In this document: in pieces, positions 1 to 6,028 of the stretch
How positions within the stretch are numbered: the stretch's first letter is position 1
Layout of the letters: every line of letters begins with the position of its first letter
Assembly (NCBI GenBank): GCA_900547025.1
Contig: UREZ01000088.1
Location: forward strand, 1-7,380
Length of the DNA stretch: 7,380 bases
Direction: 5' to 3'
Source: an uncultured Collinsella sp.
GTDB taxonomy: Bacteria > Actinomycetota > Coriobacteriia > Coriobacteriales > Coriobacteriaceae
Position numbers and translations under genes: made by a program
The notes under the pieces: generated by a model
Database searches by the model: none
What the model was told of the DNA's origin: nothing
Seen by the model: the letters and a program-made list of their open reading frames with translations, nothing else

Positions 1-11
1 TGCTCTCCGTG

Positions 12-33
12 CGAGCAGGACTGTCCGAGCAGG
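12..33. repeat. Short direct repeat beyond the 3' end of the LTA synthase gene
   Basis: CGAGCAGG occurs at 12-19 and again at 26-33. Between them, GGACTGTCC (18-26) is a small palindrome. A second weak dyad, GGAAC/GTTCC, lies at about 34-49. The whole stretch 1-84 has no supported gene. There is no T-tract after a stem on either strand, so I do not call a terminator here. The element is too short to tell a functional site from chance in GC-rich DNA. It could also belong to the leader of a gene outside the window. Confidence 0.3.
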
Positions 34-84
34 GAACCTTACGTTCCGCGCCGCCGGGCAGACGAACCAGTTATGAGTGACCCG

Positions 85-2385
85 CTACTTGATCTTGGTC
101 GTACCCGGTGCCAGGTTGGGGTCGGTCTCGTTGGCCTCGGTCTGGAAGTGCTCGGTGTACACATTCTTGCCGTCACGGAACATCTCGTAGTACTGCATCT
201 TGGCGTAATCCTCGCGCGCCTTGGTTGCGGCTGCGGCAGCGGCGTCGTCACCGGTGACGTTGGAGGAGAGCGCCCAGCGCAGGCTGGCGTCCTCGTAGCC
301 CACCGAGTTGATGGCGGGCAGCGACTTACGCAGCGTCATGTGCGCTTTCTGGTAGTCGGTCAGCGGGGCGCCGATCAGCTGCATCAGCTGGGTGGACAGG
401 TAGTTGGTGGACAGGTCGTCGGTCTCGCTCGTCTGGTCGCAGCCGGCAACGTCGTAGTTGGCCCAGATGATGTAGTCGGTCTGCCACAGGCGCTCCTGAT
501 GCGTAGCATCGTCTTCGCCGGTAAACCACTTGTCATTGAACTTGGACGGGAAGAACGGCTGGTGGTCGCCCCAGAACACCACGACCACCTTACGGTCGAG
601 CTTGCTCAGGGCGTTGAGGAAGTAGCGCAGCGCCTGGTCGGACTGCTCGATGCACGAGACATACTCGTCGACATCGGAGAGCGTGCCGTCCTCGACGGTC
701 TTGGCGTCCAAATCGGTCGTGTCGATATTCAGGTGCATCTGCTTGTCGACCGGCAGCAGGCCCGTATCGTAGCCCGAGTGGTTCTGCATGGTCACGTCGA
801 AGATAAACTGCGGATCGGCGTTCTGGTCGAGCAGCTCAAGAATCTTGTCGTAGGTAGCCTGGTCGGTCACCATGCCGCGCAGGGTGTCGGCTCCCTGGAA
901 GTCATTGATAGACAGGAACTGGTCAAAGCCAAAGTCCTTGTAGACGTTCTCGCGGTTCCAATTGGTCGCGTGGTTGGGGTGCATGGCCGTGGTGGAATAG
1001 CCGAGCGATTTGAACTGTTCTGCCAGGTTCCCGGTCGTCTCCATGTTGTAGATGGTGTAGGGGTACACGCCCGAGCCCAGGTTGGCCATGGAGTTGCCGG
1101 TCATAAACTCAAACTCGGTATTGGCGGTACCGCCGCCGTAGGCGCTCACATAGAGCTTGCCGCGGCTGAGGCAGTTGGACAGGTTCTTAAAGTACTGCGG
1201 GCCCTCGTAGCCGGCGCGCATGTTCTGGTAGATCGAAAGGTCTGAGAAGGTCTCGTTCATGATGGCGATGACCGTGGGCTTCTCGCTGTCGAACTGCTCC
1301 TTTGCGGCGGCGCGCTCGTCGCTCTTGGCCGCGTCGGACTTGTCGTAGGCCTTGGCGTACTTTTTGAGCGTGGCCTTGGCATCGTCGACGGAGTAGTCGG
1401 CGGGTTTGGGCGGCTTGATGGACTGCGCCGCACTAATAAAGGCGGGCAGGTAGCCCTCGCGCCAGTAGCTCTCGAGCGGGCGCCAGGTGTAGACGGTGAT
1501 GCCGAGGGTGTTGTAGTAGTCGATGAGCGTGACATGCGCGGTTACGCCGCCCAGGCACAGCACTGCCACGAGCAGGTTGGTGAGCAGCATGCGCTTGGCG
1601 TTGGCGGCACCCTTCTGACGGTGCGGTGCCACCAGGCCGGCGTACTCGCACAGCAGCATGGCGATGGCGGTAAAGCCCATGGACAGCACACAGAACAGCG
1701 AGATGGAGAAGGTGTAGCCGGTGCCGGCGACCGCGGCGGCGGTGGAGATGGCCGAAAGGTCGCCCGGCTGGATGGGCATGGATTTAAACGTGATGACGAA
1801 GAACTCGGCAATGCCCAGGACAAAGAGGGCAAAGGCCAGGACCGCGGGAGCTGCGCCGTGGCGCTGGAACAGGAAGAACAGGCCGATCATGAGCACGGTG
1901 ATGATGGCCCACTCGAGCAGGATGCACAGGGGGTAGACCCAGGTAAAGTCGTGGTTGGACGAGACCTCCATGCCCAGCAGCGCAAAGACGCCGGCGAGCA
2001 GCAGGCACAGGACGGCGGCGACGAGTGGTTTGCCCACAAAGGCGCCGCGCAGGCGGGCGAGCTTGCCGGTGGGGGCGGGGGCGTCGGGCTTGGCGAACGC
2101 AAAGACGCGCGGGGCGATGCGATCGCGGGCGATGCTGGCCCAGGCGCATCCGGTGAGGATGGCGTTGGTCAGGATGAGCATCACAAAGGCGAGCGGCTCG
2201 TTTTGGGCGACGAGGCCAATGACGCCCCAAATAGTCAAAAAGACCTGGAACAGGCCGAAGACGACGCTCCACCCAAGAGCGCTTTTGGCAACGGTGCCCG
2301 ACTGAGCGCGAATGGCCTTGGCCTCGCGCAAGACAAGGTAGACGGTCGCCGCAAGACCGACGAGCGAGATGGCGGCAGCGAACAT
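85..2385 (-). CDS. LTA synthase family membrane phosphoglycerol transferase (sulfatase fold)
   Basis: This is a 766-residue polytopic enzyme. LtaS-family proteins move glycerol-phosphate from phosphatidylglycerol onto a growing cell-surface polymer, with the catalytic domain outside the membrane. The N-terminal part holds about eight hydrophobic segments (roughly residues 1-19, 37-61, 63-83, 120-140, 151-172, 181-203, 222-247, 266-288). A charged Lys/Ala/Asp linker (about 325-370) follows, then the sulfatase/alkaline-phosphatase domain. Residues corresponding to the LtaS active site are visible: Glu378 in NETFSD, Thr420 in GGGTANTE (nucleophile position), His536 in MQNHSGY, and Asp607-His608 in FWGDHQP. 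The C-terminal tail is Ala-rich, then polar. A GTG at 2400 would add five residues, but its bases form part of the GAGGAG ribosome site 7 nt before the ATG at 2385, so the ATG is preferred. Staphylococcal LtaS has five membrane segments, so this N-terminus is larger. The family is secure; the exact polymer made is not shown by sequence. Confidence 0.93.
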   Translation of the reverse strand: MFAAAISLVGLAATVYLVLREAKAIRAQSGTVAKSALGWSVVFGLFQVFLTIWGVIGLVAQNEPLAFVMLILTNAILTGCAWASIARDRIAPRVFAFAKPDAPAPTGKLARLRGAFVGKPLVAAVLCLLLAGVFALLGMEVSSNHDFTWVYPLCILLEWAIITVLMIGLFFLFQRHGAAPAVLAFALFVLGIAEFFVITFKSMPIQPGDLSAISTAAAVAGTGYTFSISLFCVLSMGFTAIAMLLCEYAGLVAPHRQKGAANAKRMLLTNLLVAVLCLGGVTAHVTLIDYYNTLGITVYTWRPLESYWREGYLPAFISAAQSIKPPKPADYSVDDAKATLKKYAKAYDKSDAAKSDERAAAKEQFDSEKPTVIAIMNETFSDLSIYQNMRAGYEGPQYFKNLSNCLSRGKLYVSAYGGGTANTEFEFMTGNSMANLGSGVYPYTIYNMETTGNLAEQFKSLGYSTTAMHPNHATNWNRENVYKDFGFDQFLSINDFQGADTLRGMVTDQATYDKILELLDQNADPQFIFDVTMQNHSGYDTGLLPVDKQMHLNIDTTDLDAKTVEDGTLSDVDEYVSCIEQSDQALRYFLNALSKLDRKVVVVFWGDHQPFFPSKFNDKWFTGEDDATHQERLWQTDYIIWANYDVAGCDQTSETDDLSTNYLSTQLMQLIGAPLTDYQKAHMTLRKSLPAINSVGYEDASLRWALSSNVTGDDAAAAAATKAREDYAKMQYYEMFRDGKNVYTEHFQTEANETDPNLAPGTTKIK

Positions 2386-2392
2386 GCTGAGA

Positions 2393-2398
2393 CTCCTC
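2393..2398 (-). promoter_or_regulatory. Ribosome binding site that fixes the LTA synthase start
   Basis: Read on the minus strand, GAGGAG sits 7 nt upstream of the ATG at 2385. It overlaps the alternative GTG codon at 2400-2398, which has no comparable purine site of its own upstream. The start is therefore placed at 2385. Confidence 0.75.
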
Positions 2399-2535
2399 AC
2401 AAACTAAAACGTACGAAAGTGGGGGTTTACCCGATTGTTACCAAGATATGCGCTGCAATTGGTGGCTGCGCACAACAACCAGCCATATTAACGCGCACGT
2501 GCGGCGGTGTGGCGCAATGTAGTGGCGGCCTGCGC

Positions 2536-2541
2536 GATAAT
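2536..2541 (+). promoter_or_regulatory. Candidate -10 box for the nitroreductase gene
   Basis: GATAAT matches the TATAAT consensus at five of six positions and lies 57 bases before the ATG at 2599. The sequence 17 bases upstream (CGCAAT) is a poor -35 match, so this is a tentative placement. Confidence 0.35.
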
Positions 2542-2598
2542 GGACGGGAATTACACGGAAACGTAAAGGCTTCTTAAAGAATTAGCGAGGATAGAGCT

Positions 2599-3474
2599 AT
2601 GGGCGAGCAGGTTTGTATGACGGGCACCGAGTACTGCGGCGGAGCTGTGGGCGTGGACGCGGGCGGCTATCCGGTCGAGACTACGGGCAACGCGGCGCTG
2701 GACATCTTGGAACACCGCTCGTCCACGCGTGCCTTCGCGCGTGATGACGACGACCGTCCCGTGGCGGTGACCGACGAGCAGCGGGCGGCGATCTTGCATG
2801 CGGCGAGCCGCGCGCCGTCGGCGGGCGCCATGATGATGTATTCCATCGTGAGCATCCGCGAGCAGGCAACGCTCGACCGCCTGGCCGACCTGTGCGACCA
2901 CCAGCCCATGATCGCCAAGGCGCCCTGGGTACTTATATTTGTGGTCGACTATGCCAAGTGGATCGATCTGTTTGAGCACGTGGGCTGCTTTGAGCCCGAG
3001 TTTGTAGAGCGTACGGGCAAGGCGCCCCGCCGCGCGCCGGGTCTGGGCGACTTTGCCATCGCGGCTCAGGATGCCGTGATCGCCGCGCAAAACGCCGTGG
3101 TTGCCGCCGAGGCCCTGGGGCTGGGGAGCTGCTATATCGGCGACATCGTCGAGAACGCCGAGGAAGTTGCCGCGCTGCTCGATCTGCCGCCCTATACCAT
3201 GCCGCTGTCGATGCTCATCATCGGCACGCCCCGTAAGGAGCGCCCGGCAATCGCGCACCCCGTGGTGAACCTGGTGCACGAGGAGCGCTACTGCCGTGCG
3301 GATGCCGCGACTATGGATGCGCAGGTGGCCGAGATGGATGCGATGTTTCGCCCGCACGCCCGCGAGGTGGGGGAGCGCGTCGTGGATATCTACACCCGCA
3401 AGCACACGAGCCCCTTTATGGCCGAGATGAGCCGCTCCATGGAGTGGTGGTTCAAAAACTGGCTCGGAAAATGA
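2599..3474 (+). CDS. Nitroreductase family FMN-dependent oxidoreductase
   Basis: This 291-residue protein belongs to the nitroreductase superfamily, cytoplasmic flavoenzymes that pass electrons from NAD(P)H through FMN to nitro compounds, quinones or related acceptors. The FMN phosphate-binding signature is HRSSTRAF at residues 39-46, followed by RAPSAGAMMMYS at 71-82. The conserved helix and loop AAEALGLGSCYIGDI lies at 169-183, and a hydrophobic strand ending in IIGTPRKERP at 207-216. Residues 1-33 precede the conserved core and contain Cys6 and Cys13. The C-terminal stretch (about 260-291: YTRKHTSPFMAEMSRSMEWW) resembles extensions seen in NfsA/FRP-like relatives. A GAGG site 8 nt before the ATG supports the start. 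The gene stands alone between a divergent neighbour and a palindrome with a promoter downstream, so it is probably monocistronic. The physiological substrate cannot be read from the sequence. Confidence 0.9.
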   Translation: MGEQVCMTGTEYCGGAVGVDAGGYPVETTGNAALDILEHRSSTRAFARDDDDRPVAVTDEQRAAILHAASRAPSAGAMMMYSIVSIREQATLDRLADLCDHQPMIAKAPWVLIFVVDYAKWIDLFEHVGCFEPEFVERTGKAPRRAPGLGDFAIAAQDAVIAAQNAVVAAEALGLGSCYIGDIVENAEEVAALLDLPPYTMPLSMLIIGTPRKERPAIAHPVVNLVHEERYCRADAATMDAQVAEMDAMFRPHAREVGERVVDIYTRKHTSPFMAEMSRSMEWWFKNWLGK

Positions 3475-3478
3475 CGAA

Positions 3479-3507
3479 TGTGACAAGGGGATAGTCCCTT
3501 TGTCACA
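3479..3507. repeat. Intergenic palindrome, 13-bp arms with a 3-base loop
   Basis: The left arm TGTGACAAGGGGA (3479-3491) pairs with the right arm TCCCTTTGTCACA (3495-3507) across the loop TAG, with a single G:U wobble. It starts 4 nt after the nitroreductase stop codon. Neither side carries a T-tract, so it is not a standard Rho-independent terminator, although such a stem could slow polymerase or protect the mRNA 3' end. Its core resembles the hairpin at 5962-6000, which suggests a repeat family rather than a one-off structure. Confidence 0.8.
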
Positions 3508-3566
3508 CTTCATATCGCCGCGGTGGCCTAAAGACTGTATAAATCTTTATCTAGCTGGGAAAACAG

Positions 3567-3597
3567 TGCATTAAAACATGGGCCGATTACCTATAAT
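3567..3597 (+). promoter_or_regulatory. Probable promoter of kup
   Basis: A perfect TATAAT lies at 3592-3597, 35 bases before the kup ATG, predicting a short leader of about 30 bases. The -35 region is weak: TGCATT at 3567-3572 with a 19-base spacer, or CATTAA at 3569-3574 with a 17-base spacer. That may mean the promoter needs an activator. A second AT-rich stretch at 3538-3550 (TATAAATCTTTAT) could be an alternative -10 or a small dyad. The short leader leaves no room for a ydaO-type (c-di-AMP) riboswitch. Confidence 0.6.
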
Positions 3598-3632
3598 CCC
3601 TTCGAACATTAAAGTTGGGAGGAAACCGGCTT

Positions 3633-5660
3633 ATGGAACAAAAGGCCAAGGAGGCAGCCTCGCACGCTGCGATTCCTGTGAGCATCTCGGCGATGCTCGT
3701 CACGCTGGGCGTGGTGTACGGCGATATCGGCACCAGCCCTATGTATGTAACCAAGGCGCTCGTTGCCGGCAACGGCGGCATCGGAAGCGTCACGGAGGAG
3801 TTCGTGCTCGGCGCGCTCTCCCTTGTCGTGTGGACGGTCACGCTGCTGACCACCATCAAGTATGTGCTCATCTCGCTGCGCGCCGATAACCATGGCGAGG
3901 GCGGCATCTTTGCCCTGTACAGCCTGGTCAAGCGTTGCGGCAAGTGGCTTATCATCCCCGCCATGCTGGGTGGCGCCGCGTTGCTCGCCGACGGCATCCT
4001 GACGCCGGCCGTTACCGTTACCACGGCCATCGAGGGCCTGCGCACTATCCCGGCGGTCCATGCCGTGCTGGGCGATGACCAGGGCCGCGTCGTCGCCATT
4101 ACGCTCGCCATCATCATCGCGCTTTTTTTGGTGCAGCGCATCGGTACGGCCAAGATCGGTCACGCCTTTGGCCCCATCATGACGCTGTGGTTCCTATTCC
4201 TGGGCGGCACGGGTCTGTTCTTTGTCTTACAGCACCCCGCCGTGCTGCTGTGCCTCAACCCGCTCCGCGGCATCGCCTTTTTGCTGAGCCCCAACAACCA
4301 CGCGGGCATCATGATTCTGGGCAGCTGCTTCCTCGCCACCACCGGCGCCGAGGCGCTCTACTCCGACATGGGCCACGTCGGCCGCGGCAACATCTACGCC
4401 ACCTGGCCGTTCGTTAAGTGCTGTCTGCTGCTGTCCTATATGGGCCAGGGCGCTTGGCTTATCAACAACGCTGCCAACCCCGAGCTCATGGGCATTGCCG
4501 ACCTCAACCCGTTCTACCAGATGCTCGCCCCGAGCCTGCGTCCGTTTGCCGTCGGCCTTTCAACCATCGCGGCCATCATTGCCTCGCAGGCGCTCATTAC
4601 CGGTGCGTTCTCGCTGGTGTCCGAGGCCAGCCGTCTGGACCTCATGCCGCACATGCAGGTCTTCTATCCGGCCGAGACCAAGGGCCAGCTCTACATCCCC
4701 ATGGTCAACAACGTCATGCTTGTCGGCTGCGTCATCGTGGTACTGCTGTTCCAGAACTCGGCGCATATGGAAGCCGCCTACGGCCTTGCCATTACGCTGA
4801 CAATGATGTGCACCACGCTGCTGCTCTTCTTCTACCTGCACGAGGAGCGCAAGCTCAAGGTTGCTCCGTGGATCTTCGCGGCCTTCTTCCTTTTGCTCGA
4901 AGGCTTCTTCTTCGTGAGCTCGCTCACCAAGTTCTTCCACGGCGGCTACTTCACCATCCTCATGGCTGCACTCATCATGGGCATCATGGTGTGCTGGTAC
5001 AACGGCACGGCTGTTGAGCAGCGCCAGTTTACGCTGCTGCCGCTGCGCAGCTACCTGCCGCAGCTCAAGCGCCTGCGCGATGACGATCGCTACGAGCGCC
5101 TGAGCGACAACGTCGTGTACCTGACCAAGGACACCCATACCGATTACATCGACCGTGATATCGTCTACTCGATCTTGGACAAGCATCCCAAGCGCGCTCG
5201 CGCCTGGTGGTTCGTGAATGTCGAGACCATGGACGAGCCGCATACCTTTGCCTATTCGGTCGAGACGTTCGGCACCGACTACGTGTTCCGCGTGCATCTG
5301 TACCTGGGCTACAAGATTAACCAGCGCGTCAATGCCTATCTGCGTCAGGTCGTTCAGGACCTGGCTGCCACCGGCGAGCTGCCGGCGCAGACGCATGACT
5401 ACTCGGTCTACAAGGATCCGGGTAACATCGGTACGTTCAAGTTCGTCCTGATTCGTAAGCTTCTGGCGCCTGAAAGCGATGTGGAGCCGAGCGAGCGTAC
5501 GGCCATCACGCTCAAGTACATCATCCGCCGCGCCGCCGGCACCCCTGCACGCTGGTACGGCCTGGAGAACTCCAACGTGAGCTTTGAGTACGTGCCGCTG
5601 TTCACCAAGTTCAAGGCCGTGAACAAGATGCAGCGCCTGGCCCCCAACGAACGCCCGTAG
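3633..5660 (+). CDS. kup: Kup-family potassium uptake permease
   Basis: This 675-residue protein is a KUP/HAK/KT transporter, a secondary system that imports K+ with protons through a membrane domain of about 12 helices. The family hallmark GVVYGDIGTSPMY is at residues 26-38. EGGIFALYSLV (89-99), ADGILTPAVTVTTAIEGL (119-136), EALYSDMGH (240-248) and LNPFYQML with ASQALITGAFSLVSEAS (291-333) follow in the expected order. Hydrophobic helices continue to about residue 456, and a mostly soluble C-terminal domain fills about 470-675. The length is in the range of bacterial Kup, slightly above the roughly 620 residues of the E. coli protein. A TTG at 3615 would add six residues, but its bases overlap the GGGAGG ribosome site (3617-3622, 10 nt from the ATG), so 3633 is chosen. 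A TATAAT element lies just upstream. No terminator separates it from the small gene at 5722, so the two may be cotranscribed. Regulation by K+ or c-di-AMP is possible from family knowledge, but no site is visible. Confidence 0.96.
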   Translation: MEQKAKEAASHAAIPVSISAMLVTLGVVYGDIGTSPMYVTKALVAGNGGIGSVTEEFVLGALSLVVWTVTLLTTIKYVLISLRADNHGEGGIFALYSLVKRCGKWLIIPAMLGGAALLADGILTPAVTVTTAIEGLRTIPAVHAVLGDDQGRVVAITLAIIIALFLVQRIGTAKIGHAFGPIMTLWFLFLGGTGLFFVLQHPAVLLCLNPLRGIAFLLSPNNHAGIMILGSCFLATTGAEALYSDMGHVGRGNIYATWPFVKCCLLLSYMGQGAWLINNAANPELMGIADLNPFYQMLAPSLRPFAVGLSTIAAIIASQALITGAFSLVSEASRLDLMPHMQVFYPAETKGQLYIPMVNNVMLVGCVIVVLLFQNSAHMEAAYGLAITLTMMCTTLLLFFYLHEERKLKVAPWIFAAFFLLLEGFFFVSSLTKFFHGGYFTILMAALIMGIMVCWYNGTAVEQRQFTLLPLRSYLPQLKRLRDDDRYERLSDNVVYLTKDTHTDYIDRDIVYSILDKHPKRARAWWFVNVETMDEPHTFAYSVETFGTDYVFRVHLYLGYKINQRVNAYLRQVVQDLAATGELPAQTHDYSVYKDPGNIGTFKFVLIRKLLAPESDVEPSERTAITLKYIIRRAAGTPARWYGLENSNVSFEYVPLFTKFKAVNKMQRLAPNERP

Positions 5661-5711
5661 GCGCCGACAGGTTGCACGGAGTTGGTTTTTGATGGACAAG
5701 ATTGAGACCGG

Positions 5712-5716
5712 GGAGG
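5712..5716 (+). promoter_or_regulatory. Ribosome binding site that decides the small-gene start
   Basis: GGAGG (within a GGGGAGG run) lies 5 nt before the ATG at 5722. The in-frame ATG at 5692 and the TTG at 5689 have only a weaker CGGAG about 10 nt upstream. The internal site therefore favours a 64-residue product over 74 or 75 residues. Confidence 0.65.
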
Positions 5717-5721
5717 CAAAC

Positions 5722-5916
5722 ATGGATGCAAAGGCGCTCGATGGCCGCGAGGCGGTGGTCGAAATGGTGCGTGAGGCGCGTGTCGACGCCGCCGAAGATC
5801 GGTTCCTTACGAACCGTGCCAACATGGATATGGCCGATCGCGTAATTTCGATCGTGGCACTGGTATTTGGAGCGGTGTGCGTGTGTGCCCTGCTCGCGCA
5901 CGTGCTGTTTGTCTAG
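5722..5916 (+). CDS. Small protein with one C-terminal membrane segment, unknown function
   Basis: I do not recognise a family for this 64-residue protein. Residues 1-40 are hydrophilic and rich in charged residues (Asp, Glu, Arg) and probably helical. Residues 41-63 (starting VISIVALVFGAV) form a single hydrophobic segment ending almost at the C-terminus, with Cys53 and Cys55 inside it. This is a tail-anchor-like layout with no signal peptide. The start at 5722 is chosen for its strong GGAGG; a start at 5692 in the same frame would give 74 residues. It begins 61 nt after the kup stop without an intervening terminator and is followed by the strong terminator at 5962-6008, so it is probably the last gene of a kup transcript. 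It is not KdpF, which is shorter and nearly all hydrophobic. A role as an accessory or regulatory peptide for Kup is only a guess from position. Codon use matches the neighbours, which supports a real gene. Confidence 0.7.
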   Translation: MDAKALDGREAVVEMVREARVDAAEDRFLTNRANMDMADRVISIVALVFGAVCVCALLAHVLFV

Positions 5917-5947
5917 CGACCGCCGGTTGCAAAGGCTATACACTTGG

Positions 5948-5976
5948 AACCACCACAAGGGAAACCACCACAAAGG
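5948..5976 (+). repeat. Tandem left-arm repeat ahead of the terminator
   Basis: AACCACCACAAGG (5948-5960) is repeated almost exactly as AAACCACCACAAAGG (5962-5976). Both are complementary to the same right arm at 5986-6000, the second perfectly and the first with a one-base bulge. This looks like a partial duplication of one arm of the hairpin. Confidence 0.7.
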
Positions 5977-6008
5977 TGCCTGTCCCCTTTGTGGTGGTTT
6001 TTGTTTTT
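5962..6008 (+). terminator. Strong Rho-independent terminator after the kup/small-gene unit
   Basis: A perfect 15-bp stem (AAACCACCACAAAGG at 5962-5976 with CCTTTGTGGTGGTTT at 5986-6000) encloses a 9-base loop, TGCCTGTCC. It runs straight into a T-rich tail interrupted once by G (5998-6008). It is 45 bases past the small gene's stop codon. It ends only 20 bases before the kinase start codon, leaving no room for a promoter between them. The kinase must therefore be transcribed through this element, by read-through or from a start point upstream of it. The A-rich left flank is short, so termination in the reverse direction is less convincing. Confidence 0.85.
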
Positions 6009-6028
6009 GAGAGAGGGGCGGGACGCTG

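Larger units (their letters stand above)
2386..2598. promoter_or_regulatory. Divergent intergenic region with a perfect palindrome
   Basis: These 213 bases separate the leftward LTA synthase gene from the rightward nitroreductase gene, so promoters for both should lie here. CGCACGTGCG at 2494-2503 is a perfect 10-bp palindrome, a plausible operator for a dimeric regulator. TGGCTG (2463-2468) and CAGCCA (2480-2485) form a weaker dyad. I see no clear -35/-10 pair for the LTA synthase direction. No riboswitch or RNA gene is recognisable. Confidence 0.4.

Noticed and set aside
1..84. A tRNA or other structured RNA at the left edge
   Set aside because: Only short dyads are present. No T-loop, anticodon arm or acceptor stem of a tRNA can be formed, and no SRP, RNase P or tmRNA signature is visible.
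73..1245. 390-codon plus-strand open frame opposite the LTA synthase gene
   Set aside because: It is antisense to the catalytic domain. Its product is a Val/Gly/Leu/His-rich sequence with no motif, as expected for a shadow frame in GC-rich DNA, while the minus-strand frame carries conserved active-site motifs.
1534..2577. 347-codon plus-strand open frame over the LTA synthase membrane domain
   Set aside because: Its product is Gly/Glu/Gln/Asp-rich and low in complexity, an artefact of reading hydrophobic codons in antisense. It has no convincing start site and overlaps the divergent promoter region.
3479..3507. Calling the 13-bp palindrome a Rho-independent terminator
   Set aside because: The stem is strong, but no run of T follows it on either strand, so it is annotated as a repeat or palindrome instead.
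2551..3513. 320-codon minus-strand open frame opposite the nitroreductase
   Set aside because: It is His/Arg/Ala-rich without a recognisable domain, it runs through the 3479-3507 palindrome, and the plus frame has clear FMN-binding motifs.
3508..3632. Possible c-di-AMP (ydaO) or K+ riboswitch upstream of kup
   Set aside because: Such riboswitches control kup-like genes in some bacteria, but the leader after the TATAAT at 3592-3597 is only about 30 bases and none of the conserved riboswitch sequence is visible.
4560..5825. 421-codon minus-strand open frame opposite kup
   Set aside because: It is antisense to a well-conserved transporter and also overlaps the small gene. Its product shows no family features.
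5722..5916. Assigning the small protein as KdpF because of the K+ context
   Set aside because: KdpF is about 30 residues and almost entirely hydrophobic, and it precedes kdpA. This protein has a 40-residue charged N-terminal half, and no kdpA follows.
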